Part shown: positions 1 through 8,272 of the stretch, one piece after another
Layout: each line of letters begins with the position of its first letter
Numbering within the stretch: the stretch's first letter is position 1
DNA from: Acidimicrobiaceae bacterium
Lineage (GTDB): Bacteria > Actinomycetota > Acidimicrobiia > Acidimicrobiales > RAAP-2
DNA: 43,321 nt
NCBI GenBank assembly: GCA_003152015.1
Contig: PLZF01000044.1
Span: 1 to 43,321 of the forward strand
Direction: 5' to 3'
Notes under the pieces: generated by a model
Told to the model about the DNA's origin: nothing
The model's database searches: none
What the model saw: the letters and a program-made list of their open reading frames with translations, nothing else
Position numbers and translations under genes: made by a program

Positions 1-251
1 GTTGCGCTCACCCCTTGAATCCGCCGGCTCCTCGGAATTGAGCGGGGTGAGTGGGGGTCGTGACGGGCTCGGTTGGCCAGCAGATCCAACGCGAACGGCT
101 TGAGATATCCGCCGACCCAGGCGGTCGGGAGCCGGCCTTCGTCAATGGCTTCAGGTGCATTGATGAAATGTTTGGTCTCGATTGCGGCAGCAAGCACATC
201 TTGAACCGGCCCGTGTGAACCGCCACGCCTAACCGGCGACAAGAACATCAT
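1..251 (-). CDS. Partial hypothetical protein, runs off the left edge
   Basis: An open frame on the minus strand starts at tandem ATG codons (251 and 248) and stays open to the window edge, about 83 residues. It begins MMFLSPVRRG and contains VQDVLAAAIETKHFINAPEA and later GGYLKPFALDLLANRA. The composition is more protein-like than the overlapping closed frame at 8-226, which is rich in Pro, Ser and Arg and looks like a shadow. No Shine-Dalgarno sequence is obvious upstream. It is divergent from the small gene at 318. I do not recognise the family, and the Arg/Pro/Ser-rich last visible residues could be a linker. Existence is moderately likely; function unknown. Confidence 0.4.
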   Translation of the reverse strand, partial: MMFLSPVRRGGSHGPVQDVLAAAIETKHFINAPEAIDEGRLPTAWVGGYLKPFALDLLANRARHDPHSPRSIPRSRRIQGVSA

Positions 252-317
252 TATTGTTTCGGGGCAAGTTCGGTACTGCCGGCGGGAGTACGCTTCACGA
301 AGTGAAAGGGGGTTGAC

Positions 318-422
318 ATGACCGATAAGTCTCCCCGCAAGGCCGCCTCCAAAAAGTCCGGCAAGACGCTCAAAGAGAAGCGCCAGGCCAAGAAGGACAA
401 GGAACAGACCCGTAAGGGCTGA
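318..422 (+). CDS. Small, very basic, Lys-rich protein (34 aa)
   Basis: A 34-residue ORF starts at ATG 318 behind a good ribosome-binding site (GAAAGGGGG, about 303-312) and ends at TGA 420-422. It starts MTDKSPRKAASKKSG and continues with TLKEKRQAKKDKEQ. About half the residues are Lys or Arg, with no hydrophobic core, so it is probably disordered or a single helix that may bind nucleic acid. Very short Lys-rich proteins of this sort are, as far as I know, widespread in actinobacteria with no known function. The strong ribosome-binding site and Lys/Ala/Glu composition argue for a real gene. A GGCC-rich stretch with TCTTTT follows (about 430-460) and could be a weak terminator. Confidence 0.6.
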   Translation: MTDKSPRKAASKKSGKTLKEKRQAKKDKEQTRKG

Positions 423-610
423 CCACCTGACGGCCCATACCGGCCTTTCGGCTCTTTTGTGCAGACCGACTAGTCTCCGCGTCTCGCCCACGAACTCATC
501 CAAAACGGACTGCGACCTTCAATCTCGCTGTGGGCTTCGTGGTCTGGCGGCGGTCGCAGACCCGGCGTTATACATGTGATCCGTGTCAAGTCGACGTCTC
601 GACGGGCCGG

Positions 611-979
611 TCAGATTATGGGGTTCTCATGAAAGAACCCGACGCAAGGGACGAACCGACCCGTCTTCACCGACCACAGGACGTAGTCACGCCCATGCCC
701 GTGGACCAGGTATGGCTCCTCCACCACCCGAACCTGCCACTCGATAAAAGCCACCATCGCCAACGTCCCCACGAACGTGTCGACCGCCGGCGCCAGCACG
801 GTGAGCCCGATTGCAGTGGCGATCATCGCCGAGTAGATGGGGTTGCGAACCCAGCGAAACGGGCCGGCGGTGACCAACCCCGTCGTCTCGCCGCGGTTGA
901 CACCGATGCGCCACAACGGAAGCGACCAGGCCAACAGGCTCGGACCGGGCGGTGAACCTTGTCTCAGCCGAAGCTGAGC
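611..979 (-). pseudogene. Remnant of an isoprenylcysteine methyltransferase (ICMT/PEMT-type) membrane protein
   Basis: The minus-strand frame holds the C-terminal half of an ICMT-like phospholipid/isoprenylcysteine methyltransferase. Visible family features are WRIGV, GPFRWVRNPIYSAM (the RNPIY motif), a hydrophobic segment, then VVEEPYLVHGHGRDY and GRFVPCVG. The frame opens after a stop at 980-982; its first usable start is TTG at 934. The two or three N-terminal membrane helices of the family (about 90-100 residues) are missing, and neither other minus frame supplies them. The C-terminus looks complete. This is therefore a truncated relic or, less likely, a minimal variant. The lost half lies where the upstream region of the exporter gene now begins, consistent with a rearrangement. 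Confidence 0.6.
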
Positions 980-1175
980 TCACTGCCCTTGTGATGGCGG
1001 CCGATCCCGACCTTTCTCGGGCTGGTCTCCCCCGGCCCCGGTGCCCGGGTCCTGCACACTGCCGGAGCTGTCGCCGCGGTGTTCGGGTTCATCTTGGTGC
1101 TGACCGCGGCTGGCACCGCCCTCGACCGACGCGACGGGTGGAACCCTGTCGCGAACCGAAAGCGACGGGAGCCCC

Positions 1176-3203
1176 GTGTCCAGCATTCCTCTTCTAGACG
1201 ACCGCCCGGCCATCAGCCAACGCCGGGTGCTGGTGATCATCGGCGGCCTCCTGCTGGGAATGGTGTTGGCCTCGCTGGACCAGACCATCGTCGCCACCGC
1301 GTTGCCGACCATCGCCGGTGACCTGCACGGGCTTTCGCACCTGTCCTGGGTGGTGACCGCTTACCTGCTCGCCTCCACTGCCTCCACTCCGCTGTGGGGC
1401 AAGCTCGGGGACCTCTACGGTCGTAAGAGCTTCTTCCAAGCCTCCATCGTCATCTTCCTCGTTGGCTCCGTCCTCGCCGGACTGAGCACCTCGATGCTCG
1501 AGTTGATCGCATTCCGGGCCCTCCAGGGCATTGGAGGAGGTGGGCTCATGATCGGAGCCCAGGCGATCGTCGGCGATGTTGTCTCGCCTCGCGAACGGGG
1601 CCGCTACATGGGCTTCTTCGGCGCCGTGTTCGGGGTGACCAGTGTCATCGGCCCCCTGGTCGGTGGGTTCATCGTGACCAACCTGTCCTGGCGGTGGATC
1701 TTCTACATCAACCTGCCGATCGGGGCCGTCGCCCTGGTGGTGACCACCATCGTGCTGCCGAGTGCCCTCACCCGGGTCCACCACGTCATCGACTACCTCG
1801 GCACCATTCTGCTCGCTGGCGCGGCCACCGGTCTGGTGCTGCTCGCCACCCTCGGGGGCACCGCCTACGCCTGGGTTTCGGCGCCGATCGCCATCCTCGG
1901 AGTCGCCAGCATCGTGCTCCTGGCCATCTTCGTCATAGTGGAGCACCGGGCGGCCGAGCCGGTACTCCCACTCAAATTGTTCGCCAACCGGATGTTCTCC
2001 GTCACCAGTGTCGTCGGCTTCGTCGTCGGCTTCGCCATGTTCGGCGCCATCACCTACCTGCCCCAGTACATGCAGATCGTCCGGGGTGCGAGCCCCACCG
2101 GCTCTGGTCTCGAGTTGCTACCCCTCATGGCCGGTTTGCTTCTCACCTCGATCACCTCGGGGCTGCTGATCACCCGCTGGGGCCGCTACAAGATCTTCCC
2201 CATCCTCGGCACGGCCCTCATGACCGTAGGGATGTACCTGCTCTCGCGCCTTACGGTCGACACCGGCACCCTGGACAGCTCGTTGTACATGTTCGTGCTC
2301 GGCGTGGGCATAGGTGGCGTCATGCAGGTCCTGGTCATCGCCGTGCAAAATGCCGTCCCCTACGAGGACCTCGGTGTTGCCACCGCGGGCGCCACCTTCT
2401 TCCGCTCGATCGGAGGGTCGTTCGGAACCGCGGTGTTCGGCGCCATCTTCGCCAACCAGCTCACCGGCAACCTGACCCACTACCTCGCCGGTACCCCGGT
2501 CCCCGCCGGTTTCCACAGCTCTGCTGGGGCCAGCCCGGCCACGCTCGCCAAGCTGCCGGCCGCCGTGCACTCTGGCTACATCCACGCCTTCTCGGCATCC
2601 CTGCACACCGTGTTCCTCATCGCCGTCCCCATCGCCGCGGTCGCCTTCGCAATGACCTGGCTGCTCAAAGAAGTTCCGCTCCGCAAGACGACCCAGGCAC
2701 CCAACCCTGCCGACACCCTGGCCCCCACTGCCATGCCCGCGGTGCGCTCCTCCCTCGACGAGATCGCTCGGGCCCTCAGCGTCCTGATGAGCAGGGAAGG
2801 GCGGGTACGCTCCTACGAGCGCCTCGCCGCCCGGGCCGGGCTCGACCTCGACCCTCGCAGCTGCTGGATGCTGCTCCGCCTCCACGATCGTCCTGCCGAC
2901 GACCTGGGAGATCTCGCTCTGCACCTGCGCGTCCCACCATCCTCCCTCGAGCCCCTCATCGACGCCCTGGTCGAGCGGGGCCTCGTCGCATCGAACGGGA
3001 ACGTCGAACACGCCATGCCGGAAATCCCCCGGTTCAGCCTCACCGACCAAGGACAACTCGACATCGAGCGTCTCGCCGCGGCCCGACGCGACACCCTTTC
3101 CGAATTCGTGGCCGACTGGGCCCCCGAGCGCCACGTCGAGCTGGCCGAGTTGCTCACCCGCCTGGCGCGAGAGTCGATTGACGACCCTGTCCCGCCCAAC
3201 TGA
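1176..3203 (+). CDS. DHA2-type drug:H+ antiporter (EmrB/QacA, 14 TM) fused to a MarR-like DNA-binding domain
   Basis: A 675-residue protein starting at GTG 1176 (ACGGGAG upstream). Residues about 15-510 form a major facilitator superfamily exporter of the 14-helix DHA2 family. Visible signatures are LDQTIVATALPTIAGDL in helix 1, GKLGDLYGRKSFF in the loop 2-3 motif A, RALQGIGGGGLM in helix 4 and GPLVGGFIV (motif C, typical of antiporters) in helix 5. After a linker, residues about 530-675 resemble a MarR/winged-helix domain (SSLDEIARALSVLMSR, then LALHLRVPPSSLEPLIDALV and a wing ending FSLTDQGQ). It would export hydrophobic drugs at the inner membrane; the role of the cytoplasmic domain is unknown. 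The gene is alone, flanked by a methyltransferase relic and a recombinase relic, which suggests acquisition or rearrangement. Confidence 0.85.
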   Translation: MSSIPLLDDRPAISQRRVLVIIGGLLLGMVLASLDQTIVATALPTIAGDLHGLSHLSWVVTAYLLASTASTPLWGKLGDLYGRKSFFQASIVIFLVGSVLAGLSTSMLELIAFRALQGIGGGGLMIGAQAIVGDVVSPRERGRYMGFFGAVFGVTSVIGPLVGGFIVTNLSWRWIFYINLPIGAVALVVTTIVLPSALTRVHHVIDYLGTILLAGAATGLVLLATLGGTAYAWVSAPIAILGVASIVLLAIFVIVEHRAAEPVLPLKLFANRMFSVTSVVGFVVGFAMFGAITYLPQYMQIVRGASPTGSGLELLPLMAGLLLTSITSGLLITRWGRYKIFPILGTALMTVGMYLLSRLTVDTGTLDSSLYMFVLGVGIGGVMQVLVIAVQNAVPYEDLGVATAGATFFRSIGGSFGTAVFGAIFANQLTGNLTHYLAGTPVPAGFHSSAGASPATLAKLPAAVHSGYIHAFSASLHTVFLIAVPIAAVAFAMTWLLKEVPLRKTTQAPNPADTLAPTAMPAVRSSLDEIARALSVLMSREGRVRSYERLAARAGLDLDPRSCWMLLRLHDRPADDLGDLALHLRVPPSSLEPLIDALVERGLVASNGNVEHAMPEIPRFSLTDQGQLDIERLAAARRDTLSEFVADWAPERHVELAELLTRLARESIDDPVPPN

Positions 3204-3236
3204 CCGCGAACCCCGCACTTCCACCCCGGCCGTCCG

Positions 3237-3510
3237 ACAACCCCGACTCACCGTCGGCGAGACGGACGACCGTGCGGTCGCCGCGCTGGTATGCCAGGAA
3301 GTCGAAGATCTCCGCCACAACGACCTCCGTCGGGTCTTTCTCGACGCCGGTGAAGAAGATCTTCAAGTCGAACGCGACCGCTCGCAGCGTGATCGGCCGG
3401 GCCCTGCCGGCGACGAACTCCAGGTATCGATCAAGCAGCGGATGGCCGAGCGAATAGCGGGCCTCACCGGACGGCGAAGCGAAGCGGACAAGGGACGGGC
3501 AGGTGGTCAT
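3237..3510 (-). pseudogene. Truncated tyrosine recombinase/integrase (N-terminal core-binding domain only)
   Basis: From ATG 3510 the minus frame reads like the SAM-like N-terminal domain of a phage/XerD-type tyrosine recombinase: LLDRYLEFVAGRARPITLRA, then FDLKIFFTGVEKDP, EIFDFLAYQRGD and RTVVRLADGESGLS. Similarity stops after about 91 residues (near 3237). The frame then runs on as low-complexity sequence into the 3' end of the exporter gene (stop at 3154). The whole catalytic domain (R-H-x-x-R and Tyr) is absent, so the product cannot recombine DNA. The break lies only about 34 bp beyond the exporter stop codon, so the exporter's arrival or a deletion probably removed the rest. Nested inverted repeats lie just upstream of the start. 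Confidence 0.7.
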
Positions 3511-3535
3511 CCCGGCACCCTGTCAGCCGCGTGTG

Positions 3536-3593
3536 AAAGACGCGGGGATACACGATGGATCACCCGTGTATTAAGCGATCTGCACGCGTCTTT
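3536..3593. repeat. Nested inverted repeats upstream of the recombinase relic
   Basis: Outer arms AAAGACGCG (3536-3544) and CGCGTCTTT (3585-3593) are a perfect 9-bp inverted repeat. Inside them, ATACACG (3548-3554) and CGTGTAT (3565-3571) are a perfect 7-bp pair. The position, 26-83 bp before the recombinase start codon, suits arm- or core-type recombinase binding sites or a left-over attachment site. This is inference from position and symmetry only. Confidence 0.4.
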
Positions 3594-3668
3594 GTGCAAG
3601 GCGAGGTTCCCGCACCCCGCTTCTATCCGAAATTCCCGAAAAGGGCGACCCTGCGCAGCCCACCGGTT

Positions 3669-3694
3669 GACGCCCCCGGACCATCCGGGGCGTC
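3669..3694 (-). terminator. GC-rich hairpin downstream of rpsA
   Basis: GACGCCCCCGG (3669-3679) pairs with CCGGGGCGTC (3685-3694) around an ACCAT loop, with one unpaired C. It lies 17 bp past the rpsA stop codon. There is no U-tract on either strand, so it would be a U-less terminator or an mRNA 3' end stabiliser. Confidence 0.5.
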
Positions 3695-3710
3695 GTATGT
3701 AGACGTGCCG

Positions 3711-5300
3711 TCAGTCGGATTTGGCCGGCACAGCTTCGTCGACAGCAGCAGCAGCCACTGGCGCAGCAGGCTCCGCCGCAGAATCAACCTCGGTTTCCGT
3801 CACAGGCTCCGATGCAGCCGCCTCGGGCTCGGTCGTCACGGCCGCCTCGGTCTCCGTCACCGCCTCGGTCTCCGTCACCGCCTCGGTCCCCGCAACGGCG
3901 GCCTCGGTCTCCGCAACGGTGGCCCCGGTCTCGACCGCGGCCGGCTCGCCCTCGGCGCTCTCGGTCCCGGCTTCTTCGGTCCCGGGCTCGGCCACAAAAT
4001 CGGCCCAGGCCGCCTGGGCCTCGGTTTCGGGCGTGAACTCGGTCTCGGTGTACTCGAACGGACCGATGTAGTTGCCCTCGGCGTCGTAAGCATGTTCACC
4101 GAATGCTTCGCGGTACTCCTCGGACACCTCGCCACCCTCGGCTGCCTGCTTGATGGACAAGCTGATCCGCCGGCGCTGGAGGTCGATGTCGATGATCTTC
4201 ACCCACAACTCCTCACCCGGTGCCACTACCTGCTCGGGCAGGTCGACATGGTGCACGGCCATCTCGGAGATGTGGACCAGGCCCTCGATGCCGTCTCCAA
4301 CCTGCACGAAGGAACCGAAGGGAACAAGCTTGGTGATGCGCCCGTAGACCAGTTCGCCGATCTGGTGAGAGTTGGCGAACTCCTGCCACGGGTCGGACTG
4401 TGTGGCCTTGAGCGACAGGCTGATCCGTTCCTTGGACAAATCGACGTCGAGCACCTCGACTTCGATCTCGTCACCCACCGCCACCACCGAAGACGGGTGA
4501 TCGACATGCTTCCACGACAATTCCGACACGTGGACGAGTCCGTCCATGCCGCCCAGGTCGACGAAGGCACCGAAGTTGACCACCGATGACACCGTGCCGC
4601 GACGACGCTCCCCGGGCTTGAGGTTCTCGAGGAATTCGCCCCGCTGTTCCTTTTGAGTCTCTTCGAGCCAGGCCCGCCGGGACAGCACCACGTTGTTACG
4701 GTTTCTGTCGAGCTCGATGATCTTCGCCTCGATGGTGCGGCCCACATACGGCTGAAGCTCGCGCACACGACGGAGTTCCACCAACGACGCGGGCAGGAAG
4801 CCACGAAGACCGATGTCCACGATGAGCCCGCCCTTGACCACTTCGATGACCGGGCCGGTGACGACCTCGTCGGCTTCCTTCAGCTTCTCAATGGTGCCCC
4901 ACGCCCGCTCGTACTGGGCCCGCTTCTTCGAGAGGATGAGCCGACCTTCCTTGTCCTCCTTGGTCAGGACAAGCGCCTCGATCGACTCTCCCAGAGAGAC
5001 AATTTCGGACGGATCCACATCATTGCGGATCGAGAGTTCGCGCACGGGCACCACACCCTCGGACTTGAAGCCGATGTCGAGAAGGACTTCGTCGCGGTCG
5101 ATTTTGACCACGGTGCCCTGCACGAGGTCGCCGTCCTCGAACTCGACGATGGTGCCGGCCATGGCATCTTCGAGAGACGCCCCGCCCAGGTCATCTTCGG
5201 TGATCGGGCGGGGGACATAGACCCCGTCCTCGTCGAAATGACCCATGGACTCTGAGGACAGGAGGGCGGGGCCCCCGGGTACTGCCGATACGTCGGACAT
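3711..5300 (-). CDS. rpsA: 30S ribosomal protein S1
   Basis: 529 residues, ATG at 5300. S1 binds mRNA on the 30S subunit and helps load structured leaders. Four S1 (OB-fold) repeats are visible at about residues 55-125, 140-210, 225-295 and 310-380, with typical motifs such as VNFGAFVDLGGMDGLVHVSE and VPFGSFVQVGDGIEGLVHIS. The number of repeats fits the four-domain actinobacterial form, shorter than the six of E. coli. The last 110 or so residues are an acidic Ala/Glu/Thr/Val tail with short TEAVTE-like repeats. The gene lies 112 bp downstream of polA on the same strand, the order seen in mycobacteria. Codons and start look normal; the Shine-Dalgarno is weak. Confidence 0.96.
   Translation of the reverse strand: MSDVSAVPGGPALLSSESMGHFDEDGVYVPRPITEDDLGGASLEDAMAGTIVEFEDGDLVQGTVVKIDRDEVLLDIGFKSEGVVPVRELSIRNDVDPSEIVSLGESIEALVLTKEDKEGRLILSKKRAQYERAWGTIEKLKEADEVVTGPVIEVVKGGLIVDIGLRGFLPASLVELRRVRELQPYVGRTIEAKIIELDRNRNNVVLSRRAWLEETQKEQRGEFLENLKPGERRRGTVSSVVNFGAFVDLGGMDGLVHVSELSWKHVDHPSSVVAVGDEIEVEVLDVDLSKERISLSLKATQSDPWQEFANSHQIGELVYGRITKLVPFGSFVQVGDGIEGLVHISEMAVHHVDLPEQVVAPGEELWVKIIDIDLQRRRISLSIKQAAEGGEVSEEYREAFGEHAYDAEGNYIGPFEYTETEFTPETEAQAAWADFVAEPGTEEAGTESAEGEPAAVETGATVAETEAAVAGTEAVTETEAVTETEAAVTTEPEAAASEPVTETEVDSAAEPAAPVAAAAVDEAVPAKSD
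3843..3896. repeat. 18-bp tandem repeat in the rpsA 3' end
   Basis: The unit CGCCTCGGTCTCCGTCAC occurs exactly at 3843-3860 and 3861-3878, with a degenerate third copy at 3879-3896. It encodes the VTETEA-type repeats of the S1 acidic tail, so copy-number change would stay in frame. Confidence 0.85.
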
Positions 5301-5412
5301 GAAGTAGGTAGCTCGCTTTCCGGACAGGTCCCGCTCCGCCGATGACGACGATGCGGATGAAGACAGAGGTCACGAGGTTGTGACCGAACAGCGATCTTAG
5401 CCTATGGAAGGC

Positions 5413-8253
5413 TCAGCTTCTTTTTGCCTCCGCCCAGGAGGAACCCCAGGCCATCGCCACTTTCAGGGGAACCGACAGGTCCGCCGCCCCGGTAAGGGCC
5501 ACTTCGGTCAGCTCCGCCACCGCGTCGGCCTCGGTGGGATCAACGTCGATGATGACCTCGTCGTGCACCTGCAGAACCAGATCAGACGCATAGCTTCCCT
5601 CTTCGAGTGCCGTGTCGAGGCGGAGGAGTGCCACTTTGAACAGGTCGGCAGCCAGGCCTTGGATCCCGGCGTTCATGGCCTGGCGCTCGGCGGCTTGTCG
5701 GACCTGGTAGTTGGTGGCGACCAGTTCGGGAAGGAGGCGCCTGCGCCCGAATTCGGTAACCGTGTAACCGGTGGACCGGGCCTCGGCCACCGTGCGCTCC
5801 ATGTAGTCGTGCACGGCCGGAAATGCCTCGAAGAACGCCTGGAGGATGCCCTTTGCCTCTTCGACCGGCACTACCAGTCGTTGGGACAAGCCGTAGGCCT
5901 CCATGCCATAGGCCAGGCCATAGGAGACCATTTTGGCGGTGGAGCGCTGCGCCGAGGTCACTCGATCCCTGTCGATCCCGAATACCTGAGACGCCACCGT
6001 GCGATGGATGTCCTCTCCGGCGGCGAAGGCAGACGTCAGGCCCGGATCACCGGAGAGGTGAGCAATGGCCCGCAACTCCACCTGGTCGTAGTCGGCGACC
6101 AGCAGCCGGCGCCCGGCCGACGGAACGAAGGCCTGGCGGAATCGCCGGCCCTCTTCGGTGCGGACCGGGATGTTGTGCAGATTCGGCCGGTCGGAGGAGA
6201 GCCGCCCGGTCCGAGCCACGGTCTGGCGGAAGGTGGCATGAATCCGCCCGTCGCTGCCCACTTCGGCGGCCAGACTCTCCCCGTAGGTGGACCGGAGCTT
6301 TTCCACCTCCCGGTACCGGAGTAGGGCCTCGACCACCGGGTGCTGATCTCGGAGTTGCTCGAGGGCCCGGGCATCGGTGGAGAATCCGGTCTTCGTCTTG
6401 CGGGTGGGGGTGAGCCCGAGGCGCTCGTAGAGCACCGACCGCAGTTGGGGAACCGAATTCACATTGAACGGTCCACCGGCCAGATCCTGGATCGTTGCCT
6501 CCAACTCACGACACTCATCGGCCAGACCGGCAGCAATGGCGTGCAACACACCCCGGTCCACCGGGATCCCGGTGACCTCCATGCGTGCCAATACCCGCAC
6601 CAGGGGCCTCTCGATGTCGTCGTGGAGAGCCGTCTCTCCCACCGCGGCCAGTGCCGACTCGAGTGGAAACCGCAGACGCGCCACCACAGAGACCAGCTGC
6701 GTGGCTCTCAGCACCTGCGCATCCATGGGCGCAACTTCGCCAGTCTCGTCATCTCCCAGTGCGAAAGAGCCCTGCCCTCCCGGCCCATCGTCCACGGTGA
6801 CGCCCAACTGCTGGTTGGCCAGATCAACCAGGCGATAGCTGGAGATGGAAGGATCGAGCAGGTACGCAGCCACCGCGGTGTCCATCACGAGTCCCACGAT
6901 GTCCACGCCCAACGGGAGCAGGGAACGCATCAACTCTTTGACATCGTGGGCCACCACCCCCAATCCCCCTTCGCCGAACGCGACGGCCAGGGCCGACATG
7001 ACCGTCGGATCTTCGAGCACCGGGGATCCACCTCCACCTCGGAGATACAGCACCGGATGGGTCTCGGTTGGTCCCGATTCGGGTGTCAGGGCGAGGTCCC
7101 GGAGGGAGGACCTCCCCGGATCGCCGGTCCATTGCGCAAACAGGGCCAGGTTGCCGGTTCCCGACCGGGCCAAGGTGACGATGGCGTCGAGCCCGACCAC
7201 GGCGGAGGCGGCATCGTCTGGCACCATCAGGTCTGGGGCGACCAGCCAGGCGGGTTGATCCTCGACCGGTCCGGCCCCACCCCCCGGCTTCTGGCCCACG
7301 ACCTCAGCACCCGCACTCCCACCAGTGAGCGGTGGACCCAAGAGGCCGTCGTTCATGACCGTCTGGAACCGGGTCCATATCGTTCGCAACTCGAGTTCGG
7401 CGAACATGGCCCGGGCCACCTCGGTGTCCCATCCGCCCAGCTCGAGCTCATCGACGCTGATCTCCAGCGGGACGTTCCGTATCAGTGGGATCACTTCGGC
7501 GTTCTTCCGGACCCTGTCGACATAGGCGGCCAGGTTCTCCCTCAGCCTGGGTGACAACGCGTCGAGGTGGGCATAGAGCGAATCGAGATCGCCGTACTCG
7601 TTGACCAGTTTCGCCGCCGTCTTCTCCCCCACCCCGGGCACACCCGGCAGGTTGTCGGACGGATCGCCTCGCAAGGCCGCCAACAACGGGTACTTCGGCG
7701 GCCTCACCCCGGTCCGCTCCTCGATGCCAAGCTCGTCGTAGAGGACGTAGTCGCTCACCCCGCGCCGGTTGTACAACACCCGGATGAAGGGGTCCTCGAC
7801 GAGCTGGTATGCATCGCGATCGCCGGTGACGATGATCACCGGCTGTGATCGGTCTCGGGCTTCCGTGGCCAGCGTGGCCAGGACGTCATCAGCCTCATAC
7901 CCGACGGCTTCGACGACAGGGATGGCCAGGGACCCGAGGAGGGCCCGGATCATGTCGAACTGTGCGACGAGATCTGCGGGAGTCTCTGCCCGACCCCCCT
8001 TGTAATCGTCGACCACATCGTCTCGGAAGGTGCCTCCCGGAAGATCGAAGGCGACGGCCAGCCCCGATGGGCGGTGGTCCCGCACCAGGTTGACCAACAT
8101 GGAGGCGAAACCATGGACTGCGTTGGTGACGACGCCGGCGCTGGTGGCCAGATCGGGCGGGAGGGCAAAGTAGGCCCGAAAGGCCAACGACATTCCGTCC
8201 AGGAGGATAAGTGGGCTGCCGTTGCCCTTGGTGGTGGAGCTCGCACTGGCCAT
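5413..8253 (-). CDS. polA: DNA polymerase I
   Basis: 946 residues, ATG at 8253. It fills gaps and removes RNA primers in repair and lagging-strand maturation. Residues about 15-310 are the 5' nuclease (LLDGMSLAFRAYFALP, YEADDVLATLA, GDRDAYQLV, GDPSDNLPGVPGVGEKTAAK). Residues about 345-540 have the fold of the 3'-5' exonuclease but lack the DxE motif and appear inactive, as known for other actinobacterial enzymes. Residues about 560-946 are the polymerase: motif A with Asp721 (ADYDQVELRA), motif B (RSTAKMVSYGLAYGMEAYG) and motif C with His897-Asp898-Glu899 (VHDE). It lies 19 bp downstream of the pdtaR stop and upstream of rpsA, all on the same strand, so cotranscription is likely. Confidence 0.97.
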   Translation of the reverse strand: MASASSTTKGNGSPLILLDGMSLAFRAYFALPPDLATSAGVVTNAVHGFASMLVNLVRDHRPSGLAVAFDLPGGTFRDDVVDDYKGGRAETPADLVAQFDMIRALLGSLAIPVVEAVGYEADDVLATLATEARDRSQPVIIVTGDRDAYQLVEDPFIRVLYNRRGVSDYVLYDELGIEERTGVRPPKYPLLAALRGDPSDNLPGVPGVGEKTAAKLVNEYGDLDSLYAHLDALSPRLRENLAAYVDRVRKNAEVIPLIRNVPLEISVDELELGGWDTEVARAMFAELELRTIWTRFQTVMNDGLLGPPLTGGSAGAEVVGQKPGGGAGPVEDQPAWLVAPDLMVPDDAASAVVGLDAIVTLARSGTGNLALFAQWTGDPGRSSLRDLALTPESGPTETHPVLYLRGGGGSPVLEDPTVMSALAVAFGEGGLGVVAHDVKELMRSLLPLGVDIVGLVMDTAVAAYLLDPSISSYRLVDLANQQLGVTVDDGPGGQGSFALGDDETGEVAPMDAQVLRATQLVSVVARLRFPLESALAAVGETALHDDIERPLVRVLARMEVTGIPVDRGVLHAIAAGLADECRELEATIQDLAGGPFNVNSVPQLRSVLYERLGLTPTRKTKTGFSTDARALEQLRDQHPVVEALLRYREVEKLRSTYGESLAAEVGSDGRIHATFRQTVARTGRLSSDRPNLHNIPVRTEEGRRFRQAFVPSAGRRLLVADYDQVELRAIAHLSGDPGLTSAFAAGEDIHRTVASQVFGIDRDRVTSAQRSTAKMVSYGLAYGMEAYGLSQRLVVPVEEAKGILQAFFEAFPAVHDYMERTVAEARSTGYTVTEFGRRRLLPELVATNYQVRQAAERQAMNAGIQGLAADLFKVALLRLDTALEEGSYASDLVLQVHDEVIIDVDPTEADAVAELTEVALTGAADLSVPLKVAMAWGSSWAEAKRS

Positions 8254-8272
8254 AGCTGAGGGATCGCCCTTC

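Noticed and set aside
8..226. 72-residue minus-strand ORF at the left end
   Set aside because: Rich in Pro, Ser and Arg with no motif; another minus frame in the same stretch is open to the edge and looks more protein-like.
990..1175. Plus-strand frame with a hydrophobic segment upstream of the exporter start
   Set aside because: It has a stop just upstream, no ribosome-binding site and no family similarity; it reads straight into another frame of the exporter start.
5368..5385. GGTCAC/GTGACC hairpin between polA and rpsA
   Set aside because: Only a 6-bp stem with no U-tract on the transcribed strand; not enough to call a terminator or attenuator.
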